A model generated the notes under the pieces. It was not told the DNA's origin, did no database searches, and saw only the letters and a program-made list of their open reading frames with translations. The translations under genes were made by a program, and so were the position numbers. From assembly GCF_001507555.1 (NCBI RefSeq), contig NZ_LQBO01000001.1:558001-622000 (forward strand): 64,000 nucleotides of DNA, given 5' to 3'. Each line of letters opens with the position of its first letter. Within the stretch, counting starts at the first letter, position 1. Of this stretch, positions 1 through 9,643 are shown in pieces. The stretch comes from Thiomicrospira sp. XS5 (GTDB lineage Bacteria; Pseudomonadota; Gammaproteobacteria; Thiomicrospirales; Thiomicrospiraceae).

Positions 1-795
1 CAACGTTTGTTGCTTCTGGAAAATCGGTTGCGTAAAGCGGTGGAAGAACGCCGCATCAAACCGTTTTATCAGCCGTTATTTTGTGCCCGAACCGGCCAGC
101 TGATGGGCGTGGAGTGCTTGGCACGCTGGCGCGATGAGGAGTTGGGTTGGGTTTCGCCGGACGAGTTCATTCCGTTAGCGGAAACGGCGAACCTGATCGG
201 CAAACTCGGCGATTCCATTTTGGAGCATGCCATTATCATCGCGAAGACCTTGCATGAAAGTTGCGCTCAAAAGGATGTGTACTTTTCGGTGAATGCGTCG
301 CCGTATCAGCTCTCGGAAATCGGTTTCGTTGACAATATGAAAGCGTTGCTGGAACGCCATCAACTGCCAGCGAGATTGTTGAAGATTGAAGTGACCGAGT
401 CGTTGTTTATCGGTGGAAACCTGCAAGCCATTAATGTGTTGACCGAACTACGCAACCTGGGAATTGGTGTCGCGCTGGACGATTTCGGCACCGGCTATTC
501 GGCGTTTGCGGTGTTAAAAGAAGGTTGCATCGACATGCTGAAAGTCGATAAATCTTTTGTGCAGAACATTGCTGAAAACGAGCAGGAAAAGGCGCTGATT
601 GCTGAAATCATCCAAATGGCGCATATTATGAATTTGCAAGTGGTGGCCGAAGGGGTCGAAACCGACGCCCAGAAGGCGATCTTGACGGAAGCCGAGTGCG
701 ACATCCTGCAAGGTTATTTATTGGCCAAGCCGATGTCGGAAGCGGATTTCTGCCCGTATATGAATTGCAATGGGCTGGAAAAAGAGCGCGATTAA
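1..795 (+). CDS. EAL-domain c-di-GMP phosphodiesterase, C-terminal part (5' end outside window)
   Basis: The reading frame is open from base 1, so the protein begins upstream and only its last 264 or so residues are seen. This part is one EAL domain, which hydrolyses cyclic di-GMP. Visible motifs in order are FYQPLF, ECLARW at the signature position (an ECL variant of EAL that keeps the metal-binding Glu), TESLF, DDFGTGYSAF, LKVDKSF, VVAEGVET and LQGYLLAKP. The catalytic acidic residues appear intact, so activity is plausible. Sensory or GGDEF domains normally upstream cannot be assessed. The gene converges on aroE, with only 10 bp between the stops. Confidence 0.9.
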   Translation, partial: QRLLLLENRLRKAVEERRIKPFYQPLFCARTGQLMGVECLARWRDEELGWVSPDEFIPLAETANLIGKLGDSILEHAIIIAKTLHESCAQKDVYFSVNASPYQLSEIGFVDNMKALLERHQLPARLLKIEVTESLFIGGNLQAINVLTELRNLGIGVALDDFGTGYSAFAVLKEGCIDMLKVDKSFVQNIAENEQEKALIAEIIQMAHIMNLQVVAEGVETDAQKAILTEAECDILQGYLLAKPMSEADFCPYMNCNGLEKERD

Positions 796-805
796 GCGTT
801 CATGA

Positions 806-1645
806 TTAAGCGCTCATTAAACGTCGCACTTCGTCGATGACGCTCGCGGTTTCCGGGCGGACGCCGCGCCACAGATAAAAGGCTTCGGCCGCCTGGCCGA
901 CCAGCATCCCCAGTCCGTCTCGTGTCCTGCATTCCGGTTGCAAGCCTTTCGCCCAATCCATAAAGACGGTCGGTTCCGTGCCGTACATCATGTCGTACAC
1001 CAAACTGTCTGCCCCAACGACGTCTCCGCTTACCGGCGGCAACTTGCCTTCCAAACTGGCCGAGGTGCCGTTGATGATGATATCGTAGCCGCCGGGTGGG
1101 CAGGGAATGTCTTCCCAGCCGCTGGCGGTGATCGGAATGTCGGTGTCAAAACGCTGTCCCAGAACTTCGGCGCGTTTGGCGGTGCGATTGGCAATATGCA
1201 CCAGGCCTGGCCGTTTTTCTAGAATGGGTTGCAGTACGCCTTGCACGGCGCCGCCGGCGCCGAGAATCAAAACCTGTTTGCCTTCAAACGGGCAAGCGGC
1301 ATTGATTTCAATGTCCATCACCAGGCCGACGCCGTCGGTGTTGTCGCCGAAGGTTTTACCGTCCTGAAATTGAAAGGTGTTGACCGCATGCGCGACCTGA
1401 GCGCGTTCCGTCAGTTCGTCGGCGTATTCGAAAGCATCCAGTTTATAAGGGACGGTGATATTAATCCCTTTATACCCTTGCGCTTTTAAATCCGCCATGG
1501 CCCACTGGAAGGTGGTGTCTTCGGTGTCGACGCGAATGGCTTCGTACACCAGGTCCTGATGGGTTTGTTCGGCAAACAGCCGGTGAATCAATGGGGATTT
1601 GGAGTGGGCGATGGGGTCGCCCACCACGGCGTAATAATCGGTCAT
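806..1645 (-). CDS. aroE: Shikimate dehydrogenase (NADP+)
   Basis: AroE reduces 3-dehydroshikimate to shikimate in chorismate and aromatic amino-acid synthesis. The 279-residue length is normal. The N-terminal substrate domain shows GDPIAHSKSPLIH and NITVPYK, the latter with the catalytic Lys. NTDGVGL and the nucleotide loop GAGGAVQGV follow, then NRT, typical of the NADP-binding site. It lies 22 bp downstream of hemB on the same strand and may be cotranscribed with it. One copy of the CCAGGCCTGG repeat lies inside the gene and reads as RPGLV. Confidence 0.95.
   Translation of the reverse strand: MTDYYAVVGDPIAHSKSPLIHRLFAEQTHQDLVYEAIRVDTEDTTFQWAMADLKAQGYKGINITVPYKLDAFEYADELTERAQVAHAVNTFQFQDGKTFGDNTDGVGLVMDIEINAACPFEGKQVLILGAGGAVQGVLQPILEKRPGLVHIANRTAKRAEVLGQRFDTDIPITASGWEDIPCPPGGYDIIINGTSASLEGKLPPVSGDVVGADSLVYDMMYGTEPTVFMDWAKGLQPECRTRDGLGMLVGQAAEAFYLWRGVRPETASVIDEVRRLMSA
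1201..1210. repeat. CCAGGCCTGG palindrome, copy in aroE
   Basis: Exact 10-bp copy, flanked on the plus strand by CCGTTTTT and on the minus strand read in aroE as RPGLV. Confidence 0.9.
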
Positions 1646-1667
1646 AAGCGTTGTGTGACTCCGGTGG

Positions 1668-2681
<1,014 letters not shown>

Positions 2682-2783
2682 TCATTAATAGGTGATTCGA
2701 AATGATACTCTTGTCGGTTGAAAAAATAAAGCCAGCGCCGACGCACCGGGCGTCGCGGCCCACTAGAATGAAAAGGAAACGCC

Positions 2784-3230
2784 ATGTTAGATAATTTCGA
2801 ATACACCTTTTTCGATGAACCCATTGCCAAACGTTTTTGTGGGGCTGTTGAGGCACAAGGGTTAACCGCTCGAATCGCTCGTGAAGAAGAGGGGAATGGC
2901 GAGGTGTCGTATTCGGTGTCAATCGACGGCGAATTGAGTGACGACGTGGCCGAAGAATTGGAAACGCTGTATTCCGACCTGTTGTTCGGCGACCAAGCGG
3001 CGCAAATCGAAGGCAATGAAGACGGCGCGACCGCCGATGCCTGTGGGGTGCAAATCAAGCTGGCATCAGGTGAATTCACCACTGTCGCGATTCATCCGAC
3101 GATTATGAATAAAGTGTTGTCGGTTCTCTCCATTGACGAAGTTCAAAAATGCCTGGCGCAAGTGGCCGAAGACATTGAGAACCCGAAGGCGGGGCCGATT
3201 TGTCGCCGCGAAAATTTGCCGGGACTCTGA
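2784..3230 (+). CDS. Conserved-looking hypothetical protein, 148 aa
   Basis: Function not recognised. The acidic, soluble protein has no signal peptide or membrane segment. It starts MLDNFEYTFFDEPIAKRFC and ends in PICRRENLPGL, with a basic C-terminus. AAGGA lies 7 bp before the ATG, and the 5' leader carries a 6-bp GC-rich hairpin at 2739-2755. Codon use matches the neighbours, so a real gene is likely. It is divergent from hemB. The gap to soxC is 228 bp, so it is probably a separate transcript. Confidence 0.7.
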   Translation: MLDNFEYTFFDEPIAKRFCGAVEAQGLTARIAREEEGNGEVSYSVSIDGELSDDVAEELETLYSDLLFGDQAAQIEGNEDGATADACGVQIKLASGEFTTVAIHPTIMNKVLSVLSIDEVQKCLAQVAEDIENPKAGPICRRENLPGL

Positions 3231-3362
3231 AAGCATAGAATTTCGCCAGCGACCCATAAAAAATTTATATAAGCAAATCCTAATTTTTCAGGGGCGAAAG
3301 GTTGCAGTCAAAAGCCATAAAACATATTATTACACGTTAGCAAAACTGTGCTTGGCTATGCT

Positions 3363-3378
3363 TGTGCAGTCGAGCACA
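3363..3378. promoter_or_regulatory. TGTGC-N6-GCACA inverted repeat upstream of soxC
   Basis: An inverted repeat with 5-bp arms lies 81 bp before the soxC start. It overlaps a possible promoter read as TTGTGC, a 17-nt spacer and TATAAG. This is a candidate operator for sulfur-dependent control of soxCD; the regulator is unknown. Confidence 0.3.
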
Positions 3379-3458
3379 TAGATATATAAGCTACTATAAA
3401 TGGTTAAACTCTTGAATCTGAGGCATTTTTAATTGAAATGCCAATCAAGGAGCAATAA

Positions 3459-4820
3459 ATGACAGATAAAATCGTTGAAAAGGTTGCAGTTCAGTCTGAT
3501 GATAGCCGCAACCAAGGCCGTCGTGCCTTCCTAAAGGGAAGTGCGGCTGTTGCAGGGGGCGTTCTATTTACGAAAGCCGCTTCTGCAGCTGAGGCTGGTA
3601 AATATGATCCTGCGAAAGCGGTTGCGCCTTACGCTGGAAAAGAAGAAATTACACAGGTGCTTGAAGATGGCCCAGCCCGTAAGTCTCTAGGGTTTGGTGT
3701 TCGTAAGTACCCATACGGGATGCCTTCTCCATACGAGAAAGAAGTTCAGCGTCGTACATTGGAATGGTTGACGCCGGATTCCATGGCCTCCATCACGATG
3801 ACTCCGCTACAAAGCTTGAACGGTATCATCACGCCTAACGGTCTTCACTTCGAACGTTTCCACGGTGGTGTACCAACCATCGATCCTGCTAACCACCGTT
3901 TGGTTATCCACGGTTTGGTTGAGCGTCCATTGATCTTCACGGTTGATGACTTGAAGCGTTTCCCATCCATTTCCCGCATTCACTTCATCGAGTGTCCTGC
4001 GAACGGTGCGATGGAATGGAAAGGGGTTCAATTGAACTCTGTACAGTGGACACACGGTATGATGTCTTGTGTGGAATACACAGGTGTTCGTCTGTCTGAC
4101 CTGTTGAAAGAAGCCGGTATCAAGCCAGAAGGTAAGTGGTTGATTCCTGAAGGGGCTGACGCCGCTGGTTTGACACGTTCGATTCCAATCGACTTGGCCA
4201 TGGATGACTGTTTCGTCGCTTACGCTCAGAATGGTGAAGCGCTACGTCGTGAACAAGGTTACCCAATTCGTTTGGTTGTGCCGGGTTGTGAAGCGAACAT
4301 GTGGGTTAAATACCTACGTCGTATCCAAGTACATGATGTACCAGCTCAACACCGTGAAGAAACGTCTAAATACACTGAATTGATGCCAGATGGTACCGCT
4401 CAGCGTTTCTCTTGGTACATGGAAGCGAACTCCGTTATCACTTATCCATCACCTGACTTCAAGATGCAAGGACCTGGTAAATACTTTGTCCGTGGTCTGG
4501 CTTGGTCTGGTCGTGGTAAAGTTTCTCACGTTGACGTTTCGTTCGACGGTGGTAAAAACTGGAAAGAAGCGCACTTCACGTCACCGGTTCTGGATAAAGC
4601 TTGGACCCGTTTTGAAGTTGAATGGGACTGGGATGGTTCTGAAGCCTTTATGATGAGCCGTGTAACGGATGAAACCGGTTACGTTCAGCCACCTATGCCT
4701 CAAATGCGTAAATTGGAAGGTACGAACAACGTTTACCACCGTACTGCGATGGTTACTTGGCGTATCCACGCTTGGGATAACGGCAAAAACGGAGGTATGA
4801 TTGAAAATGTTCAGTACTAA
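3459..4820 (+). CDS. soxC: SoxC, molybdenum subunit of sulfane (sulfite) dehydrogenase
   Basis: SoxC is the catalytic molybdopterin subunit of SoxCD. It oxidises the sulfane sulfur bound to SoxY by six electrons in the periplasm. The 453-residue protein carries a twin-arginine signal (RRAFLKGSAAVAGG, about residues 21-45), as expected for a cofactor-loaded export substrate. The sulfite-oxidase-type cofactor domain follows, with Cys179 in IECPANGAMEW as likely Mo ligand, then a Mo-co dimerisation domain to the end. AGGAG stands 6 nt before the ATG. The end overlaps the soxD start. Moco synthesis genes lie directly downstream. Related sulfite dehydrogenases of the SorA type are the main alternative, but pairing with a cytochrome c partner favours SoxC. 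Confidence 0.92.
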   Translation: MTDKIVEKVAVQSDDSRNQGRRAFLKGSAAVAGGVLFTKAASAAEAGKYDPAKAVAPYAGKEEITQVLEDGPARKSLGFGVRKYPYGMPSPYEKEVQRRTLEWLTPDSMASITMTPLQSLNGIITPNGLHFERFHGGVPTIDPANHRLVIHGLVERPLIFTVDDLKRFPSISRIHFIECPANGAMEWKGVQLNSVQWTHGMMSCVEYTGVRLSDLLKEAGIKPEGKWLIPEGADAAGLTRSIPIDLAMDDCFVAYAQNGEALRREQGYPIRLVVPGCEANMWVKYLRRIQVHDVPAQHREETSKYTELMPDGTAQRFSWYMEANSVITYPSPDFKMQGPGKYFVRGLAWSGRGKVSHVDVSFDGGKNWKEAHFTSPVLDKAWTRFEVEWDWDGSEAFMMSRVTDETGYVQPPMPQMRKLEGTNNVYHRTAMVTWRIHAWDNGKNGGMIENVQY

Positions 4821-5889
4821 GAAAACAATTCTAGCCGGTGCAGTTGCATTGGTTGCAGCCAGCACAGCTTATGCTATGAGTGGTAATTCTGGTAGCAACA
4901 GCGGTGACGCTGGTAAGATCGACGGTAAATACGCAGCGAACTACGTTGAAATCATCAAAGAAAATGATGGTAAATACCTAGATTCAAAAGTCATCGAAGC
5001 GATTTTGGGTAAAGACGCGGCTTACGGTCGTGCCGGTTTGGAAGGTAAGTTGGATCCAAACAACCCTTACTCGTTCGAAGTAGACGACAGCATCGACGGT
5101 GGTAACCACGGTAACGCTCAATGTAAGATTCCAGCGGCTTTCGTTGAAGTGCATGACAGCGTTGCGAAAAACTACTATGACGATGGTAGCTTCGTCGCTT
5201 ACGGTTTCGGTACGCCGATTTCTGAAGCGGCTATGTCCAAGTGGAACATCGTTGTAGACGGTGACGGTAACGGTTTGCCGGATCCTTCAGTTGGTATGAC
5301 TGTTGAAGAAGGTGGACGTGTTTACGTTCAGTTCTGTGCGATGTGTCACGGTGAGTTCGGTGAAGGTGCAAAAGGTTATTTGCCGCTAGCGGTTGAAGAA
5401 AACCTAGTGACTTCTGACTTCAGTGATCCAGCGCCGATGAAAACGGTTGGTAACTACTGGCCGTATGCGGTTACTTTCTTCGACTATGTTCGTCGTACCA
5501 TGCCTTTCTGGACGCCAAACGCACCGTTCATCGGTGATGCCGGTTACATGGGGATGACCGGTTACATCATGCAATCCAACTACATTCCAATTGGGTTGGA
5601 TGAAAACGGTGATCCAATCGAACTTGAAGATGATGCTTTCTACAACTCTGAGTTGTTGATGAAGCAAAACAAGTTCATGAAGAACCAGGGTAACTTCTTC
5701 TGTGACCACCGTCCGGTTATTCATAATGAACGTTGCATGAAAGACTGTCCTGACTACATGGTTGGTGACGGTAAAGGTAATGTTCAAAACTACGTACAAG
5801 CACGTCGCCTACCTGACGGAACGCCTCAGTATAACGTTCCTCAGCGTATGCACGAAGACCCACCAGGTGTTGGTCACGCAGGTATGTAA
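4801..5889 (+). CDS. soxD: SoxD-like cytochrome c, electron-accepting subunit of SoxCD
   Basis: This periplasmic cytochrome c should take electrons from SoxC. The N-terminus is a Sec signal peptide ending near ASTAYA. One haem site, CAMCH (Cys179, Cys182, His183), is seen; GYMGMTGYIMQ offers possible axial methionines. Characterised Paracoccus SoxD is dihaem, but no second CxxCH is present here; a Cys-rich tail (FFCDHRP, ERCMKDCPD) stands instead. The start is ambiguous: TTG 4801 lies 5 nt after GGAGG, ATG 4807 lies 11 nt after it. Either start overlaps the end of soxC, so translation is coupled. A strong terminator follows. Confidence 0.85.
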   Translation: MKMFSTKKTILAGAVALVAASTAYAMSGNSGSNSGDAGKIDGKYAANYVEIIKENDGKYLDSKVIEAILGKDAAYGRAGLEGKLDPNNPYSFEVDDSIDGGNHGNAQCKIPAAFVEVHDSVAKNYYDDGSFVAYGFGTPISEAAMSKWNIVVDGDGNGLPDPSVGMTVEEGGRVYVQFCAMCHGEFGEGAKGYLPLAVEENLVTSDFSDPAPMKTVGNYWPYAVTFFDYVRRTMPFWTPNAPFIGDAGYMGMTGYIMQSNYIPIGLDENGDPIELEDDAFYNSELLMKQNKFMKNQGNFFCDHRPVIHNERCMKDCPDYMVGDGKGNVQNYVQARRLPDGTPQYNVPQRMHEDPPGVGHAGM

Positions 5890-5921
5890 TCTAATGTCGG
5901 ACCGAGTCTGACACTAAGATG

Positions 5922-5951
5922 AAAAAAGCCCGCTTTTTAGCGGGCTTTTTT
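5922..5951 (+). terminator. Rho-independent terminator of soxCD
   Basis: GCCCGC (5928-5933) pairs with GCGGGC (5940-5945) around a 6-nt loop. An A-run precedes and a T-run follows, so it may also stop transcripts from the other side. Confidence 0.9.
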
Positions 5952-5966
5952 ATTGCGTCTTTTAAC

Positions 5967-5999
5967 GCATAAAGCCTTTGAAAACAAAGGGTTTTATGC
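5967..5999. other. Long hairpin between soxD terminator and moaA promoter
   Basis: GCATAAAGCCTTTG pairs with the sequence ending in TTTTATGC across an AAAA loop, giving about 14 pairs with one bulged G. A short T-run lies 10 nt further on. It sits upstream of the proposed moaA promoter, so it is more likely a 3' or boundary structure than a leader. Confidence 0.5.
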
Positions 6000-6021
6000 C
6001 TTAAAAAATGCTTTTTTCCAC

Positions 6022-6049
6022 TTGCTATCCCGTTAAATTCCAGTAGAAT
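6022..6049 (+). promoter_or_regulatory. Sigma-70-type promoter of moaA
   Basis: TTGCTA (6022-6027), a 16-nt spacer and TAGAAT (6044-6049) stand 36 bp before the moaA ATG. The position fits a short untranslated leader, leaving no room for a molybdenum-cofactor riboswitch. Confidence 0.5.
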
Positions 6050-6085
6050 ATAGCGTTCTTCCCACAAAGAAATAACGAAGTTTTT

Positions 6086-7081
6086 ATGGCGTTGATTGAC
6101 CCGTTTAACCGAAAAATTGAATACTTGAGAGTGTCCGTGACCGATAAGTGCAATTATCGCTGCGGTTATTGCATGCCGGAACAGGGCGCCCACCCGGAAG
6201 GTCGTCATACAGAGTATCTGGATTTCGACGAATTGGCGCGCATCATTAAAGCGTTTGTTGAACTGGGTGTCACGAAGGTTCGTCTGACAGGAGGCGAACC
6301 GCTGGTGCGTAAGGGCGTAGCCGATTTTGTTTCCGAAATCAGTCCTTATGAGGGCTTGAAAGAAATTGCATTATCAACCAACGCACACCACTTGGGAAAA
6401 CACGCTGTCGCGTTGAAAGAAGCCGGTGTCACGCGCGCCAATATTTCCATTGACTCTCTGAAACCGGAACTGTTTAAACAAATTACCCGTGGCGGTGACT
6501 TGAGTAAAGTCCTCGCGGGTGTCGATGCTGGCCTGGAAGCCGGTTTAAACCCGATTAAGTTCAATATGGTGGTGATGAAAGGCACCAATGACGGCGAAAT
6601 CGAATCCATGGTGGATTACGGGATTGAGAAAGGCGTGGAAGTGCGCTTTATCGAAACCATGCCGATTGGTGAAGCGGGAATCAGCTTAATGGACCAGCAT
6701 TATCCAATGGACAAGATTATGGCGCGCGTTAAAGCGCATGTGGGAACGGATTTAATCCCGTCCACAGGGAAAAGCCATGACGGACCATCCAAAAATTTCC
6801 TGATCAAAGGCACGGATACGCGAGTCGGTGTGATCTCGGCGGTTTCCGATCATTTTTGCGAATCGTGCAATCGTGTTCGATTGACGGCGCGGGGTGTATT
6901 GGCATTGTGCCTGGGGCAGGAAGACTCTGTGGATCTGCGCACGCCGATTCGTGATGGCATTTCCGATGACGATCTTAAGCAATTGATCGTCAAAGCCATG
7001 GAGAAAAAACCGGAGCGTCACTTCTTCAATGAAAACGTTCATAACATCGAATTTAGACAAATGGTCTCGTTAGGCGGCTAA
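6086..7081 (+). CDS. moaA: GTP 3',8-cyclase MoaA (radical SAM)
   Basis: MoaA converts GTP to 3',8-cyclo-GTP, the first step of molybdopterin synthesis, together with MoaC. The 331-residue protein has the radical-SAM cluster Cys22, Cys26 and Cys29 (CNYRCGYC), the SAM-binding LTGGEP, and the C-terminal second cluster in FCESCNRVR and ALCLG. It ends in the GG tail needed for activity in this family. It leads the moaA-moaD-moaE operon directly after soxCD, consistent with cofactor supply to SoxC. Confidence 0.97.
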   Translation: MALIDPFNRKIEYLRVSVTDKCNYRCGYCMPEQGAHPEGRHTEYLDFDELARIIKAFVELGVTKVRLTGGEPLVRKGVADFVSEISPYEGLKEIALSTNAHHLGKHAVALKEAGVTRANISIDSLKPELFKQITRGGDLSKVLAGVDAGLEAGLNPIKFNMVVMKGTNDGEIESMVDYGIEKGVEVRFIETMPIGEAGISLMDQHYPMDKIMARVKAHVGTDLIPSTGKSHDGPSKNFLIKGTDTRVGVISAVSDHFCESCNRVRLTARGVLALCLGQEDSVDLRTPIRDGISDDDLKQLIVKAMEKKPERHFFNENVHNIEFRQMVSLGG

Positions 7082-7108
7082 GCCGTCGGCATTTTTAGGA
7101 GTAAGATT

Positions 7109-7360
7109 ATGTTAGAGATTTTGTACTTCGCCAGCTTTCGCGAAACGCTTGGTAAAAGTCAGGAGCAGTTGCCGTTGGAATCTTTCAAAACGGTGGATTG
7201 CGTGTTGAATGCACTGGCCGAACGCGGTGAAAATTGGCAACAGGCGTTGAAGGATAACCTCAACCTGCAAATTGCCGTGAACCATGATGTGGCCGATCGT
7301 AAAACCGAGCTGAAAGCCGGTGACGAAGTGGCGTTTTTCCCACCGGTGACGGGAGGCTGA
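7109..7360 (+). CDS. moaD: Molybdopterin synthase small subunit MoaD
   Basis: This ubiquitin-like sulfur carrier is activated at its C-terminus by MoeB and delivers sulfur within molybdopterin synthase. The 83-residue length is typical. The beta-grasp fold ends in FFPPVTGG, whose terminal Gly-Gly becomes the thiocarboxylate. TAGGAG lies 8 nt before the ATG. One base separates its stop from the moaE start. Confidence 0.95.
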   Translation: MLEILYFASFRETLGKSQEQLPLESFKTVDCVLNALAERGENWQQALKDNLNLQIAVNHDVADRKTELKAGDEVAFFPPVTGG

Positions 7361-7361
7361 G

Positions 7362-7829
7362 TTGAGCGAATTTCCGTTTGTTCGAATCCAACAAGAGGAT
7401 TTCGACCTTTCAGAAGAGATCAAAGCCATCCGAACCGGTCATAAAGACATCGGTGCTGTGGTGTCCTTCACCGGCACGGTTCGTGACATCAACGAAGGCG
7501 ATGACATTTCCGTTCTGGAACTGGAACATTATCCGGGCATGACGGAAAAAGCGCTGGAAAAAATCCGCTTGGAAGCGCATGACCGCTGGCCGCTGCAAAG
7601 CAGTTTAATCATTCATCGCATCGGTCAGATGATGCCGTGCGATCAAATTGTTCTGGTAGCGGTCACGTCCCGTCACCGGGAAGCGGCGTTTGAAGCGGCG
7701 CATTTTATTATGGACTATTTGAAAACCAACGCACCTTTCTGGAAAAAAGAGACGTTCCCGAATGGTGAAACCCGCTGGGTGGATGCTCGCGTTTCCGATA
7801 AGGAAGCCGAACAGCGTTGGCTGCAATAA
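7362..7829 (+). CDS. moaE: Molybdopterin synthase large subunit MoaE
   Basis: MoaE inserts two sulfurs into cyclic pyranopterin monophosphate together with MoaD. The 155-residue protein shows VVSFTGTVRD, LELEHYPGM, HRIGQM and the FWKKE stretch with the catalytic lysines. The start is TTG, chosen because GGGAGG ends 5 nt before it. A terminator follows before moeA. Confidence 0.95.
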   Translation: MSEFPFVRIQQEDFDLSEEIKAIRTGHKDIGAVVSFTGTVRDINEGDDISVLELEHYPGMTEKALEKIRLEAHDRWPLQSSLIIHRIGQMMPCDQIVLVAVTSRHREAAFEAAHFIMDYLKTNAPFWKKETFPNGETRWVDARVSDKEAEQRWLQ

Positions 7830-7859
7830 CTTTTTAATGAACACACTATCTGTCAGATT

Positions 7860-7884
7860 TCCCCGCTAAGCGGGGATTTTTTTT
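7860..7884 (+). terminator. Rho-independent terminator after moaE
   Basis: CCCCGC (7861-7866), loop TAA and GCGGGG (7870-7875) are followed by a run of eight Ts. It separates moaADE from moeA-moaC, although moeA starts only 14 bp later, so read-through may be used. Confidence 0.85.
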
Positions 7885-7897
7885 AAGAGTAAATACC

Positions 7898-9103
7898 ATG
7901 AAGACATTTGATGAAGCGCTGTCGTACCTTGTCAGCCAAGCCAAGAAAATCCGCCAAACGGAAACCGTTGCCATAGCCGAAGCCATGGACCGTGTACTGG
8001 CCGAGCCAGTGGTTTCCAGTGTCATGGTTCCGCCACACGATAACAGTGAAATGGACGGTTATGCCATTGATCGTATGGATTTGACGCACGAAGACACCTT
8101 CCGAGTCAGTCAACGCATCCCGGCGGGCGCCACGCCGGAACCGTTGGAAGTGGGCACCGTCGCTCGCATTTTTACCGGCGCACCGATTCCGAAAGGGGGC
8201 AATGCCGTCATCATGCAAGAAGAGACGGAGATGGTTGGCGACAAGGTGCGGATTACCGCCAAATCCACCAGGCCTGGTCAAAGTATCCGTAAGACCGGCG
8301 AGGACATTGAAGCCGGTACCGCGATTTTGGAAAAAGGCCATCGTTTGCGCTCGCAGGATTTAGGATTGATTGCCTCCATCGGCATTGACGAAGTCACCGT
8401 GTACCGACCGCTTAAAATCGCCACCTTTACGACGGGCGATGAATTGCTGGAACCGGGGGAGGCGCCACAGCCGGGTAAAATCTTCAATGCCAATCGCTAT
8501 GTGTTGGCGGGTGCCTTGCCGAAACTGGGCTTTGAACTGATTGATCTTGGACACGTCAAAGACACCCTGGAAGAAACCATTGACGTCATGAAGCAAGCGG
8601 CGGAGCTAGCCGATGTGGTCATGACAACCGGCGGCGTCTCCGTTGGGGAAGAAGACCATATCAAACCGGCAATTGAATCGCTGGGCTCGCTGGAAATGTG
8701 GAAAGTGAAAATGAAGCCGGGCAAACCTTTAGCGTTTGGCCAGATTCAAGGCACGCCGTTTATCGGCTTGCCGGGGAATCCGGTGTCGGCCTTTGCGACC
8801 TTTAATTTGTTCGCCCGTCCGTATCTGATGCGGATGCAGGGGGTTAAAAACATTTGTATCACGCCGATTTGGTTGGAAGCCGATTTCGAATGGCCGAAAG
8901 CCAATTTCCGCCGCGAGTTTGCTCGTGCTCGGATTGCCGTTCCAGAAGGCGAACAAAAAACCGTGGTGCAGGTGTATCCGAAGCAAGGTTCCGGCGTGTT
9001 GACCTCAACGGTTTGGGCCGAAGGGTTTGTGGTGATTCCCGAAGACCAAACGGTCGCCAAAGGTGATCGAGTCAAATTCTATCCGTTCGCGGAAATGGTT
9101 TAA
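7898..9103 (+). CDS. moeA: Molybdopterin molybdenumtransferase MoeA
   Basis: MoeA inserts molybdate into adenylylated molybdopterin. The 401-residue protein has the family order: PPHDNSEMDGYAI, IFTGAPIPKG, FTTGDELLEPG, NANRY, TTGGVSVGEEDH and LPGNPVSAF. The C-terminal domain IV is present. It is followed after 18 bp by moaC in the same direction. One CCAGGCCTGG repeat copy inside the gene reads as TRPG. Confidence 0.96.
   Translation: MKTFDEALSYLVSQAKKIRQTETVAIAEAMDRVLAEPVVSSVMVPPHDNSEMDGYAIDRMDLTHEDTFRVSQRIPAGATPEPLEVGTVARIFTGAPIPKGGNAVIMQEETEMVGDKVRITAKSTRPGQSIRKTGEDIEAGTAILEKGHRLRSQDLGLIASIGIDEVTVYRPLKIATFTTGDELLEPGEAPQPGKIFNANRYVLAGALPKLGFELIDLGHVKDTLEETIDVMKQAAELADVVMTTGGVSVGEEDHIKPAIESLGSLEMWKVKMKPGKPLAFGQIQGTPFIGLPGNPVSAFATFNLFARPYLMRMQGVKNICITPIWLEADFEWPKANFRREFARARIAVPEGEQKTVVQVYPKQGSGVLTSTVWAEGFVVIPEDQTVAKGDRVKFYPFAEMV
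8268..8277. repeat. CCAGGCCTGG palindrome, copy in moeA
   Basis: Exact copy, extended by one base each side to a 12-bp palindrome; encodes TRPG. Confidence 0.9.
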
Positions 9104-9121
9104 CAATAATAGGGGACGGAA

Positions 9122-9610
9122 ATGTCGAAAGAGCTCGAATTAACGCATTTGGACGCCAAAGGCCAAGCGCGTATGGTGGATGTCAGCGAGAAGGACAATA
9201 CGGCGCGTGAAGCCCGTGCTATGGCGGTGATTAGCATGTTACCGGAAACTTTGCAGATGATTCTGGAAGGCAAGCATAAAAAAGGCGATGTCATGGCCAC
9301 GGCGCGCATTGCCGGCATTATGGCGGCCAAACGTACACCGGATCTGATTCCAATGTGCCACCCGTTGATGTTGACCTCGGTCAAAGTGGAATTGATTCCC
9401 GACGAAGAGAAGAGTTGCGTGGAAATTTACGCCACGTGCAAGTTGGTCGGTCAGACCGGGGTGGAAATGGAAGCCCTGACCGCGGCTTCAACGGCCGCTT
9501 TGACCTTATACGACATGTGTAAAGCCGTCGATAAAGGCATGGTGATCGGTCAGATGCAGTTACTGGAAAAGAAAGGCGGTAAAAGCGGTCATTGGAAAAA
9601 AGAAGCTTAA
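9122..9610 (+). CDS. moaC: Cyclic pyranopterin monophosphate synthase MoaC
   Basis: MoaC rearranges 3',8-cyclo-GTP into cyclic pyranopterin monophosphate. The 162-residue protein contains [14 protein letters not shown], the [19 protein letters not shown] helix and CKAVDKGM, the conserved active-site blocks. It is last in the Moco cluster and faces the unknown gene at 9644 tail to tail. Confidence 0.96.
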   Translation: MSKELELTHLDAKGQARMVDVSEKDNTAREARAMAVISMLPETLQMILEGKHKKGDVMATARIAGIMAAKRTPDLIPMCHPLMLTSVKVELIPDEEKSCVEIYATCKLVGQTGVEMEALTAASTAALTLYDMCKAVDKGMVIGQMQLLEKKGGKSGHWKKEA

Positions 9611-9643
9611 GCCGGTCACGGCTCAAGCGTCTCTTGTCTAGCG

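Noticed and set aside
5953-6085. Moco riboswitch before moaA
   Set aside because: The hairpin at 5967-5999 lies upstream of the proposed promoter and lacks the multi-stem fold of that class.
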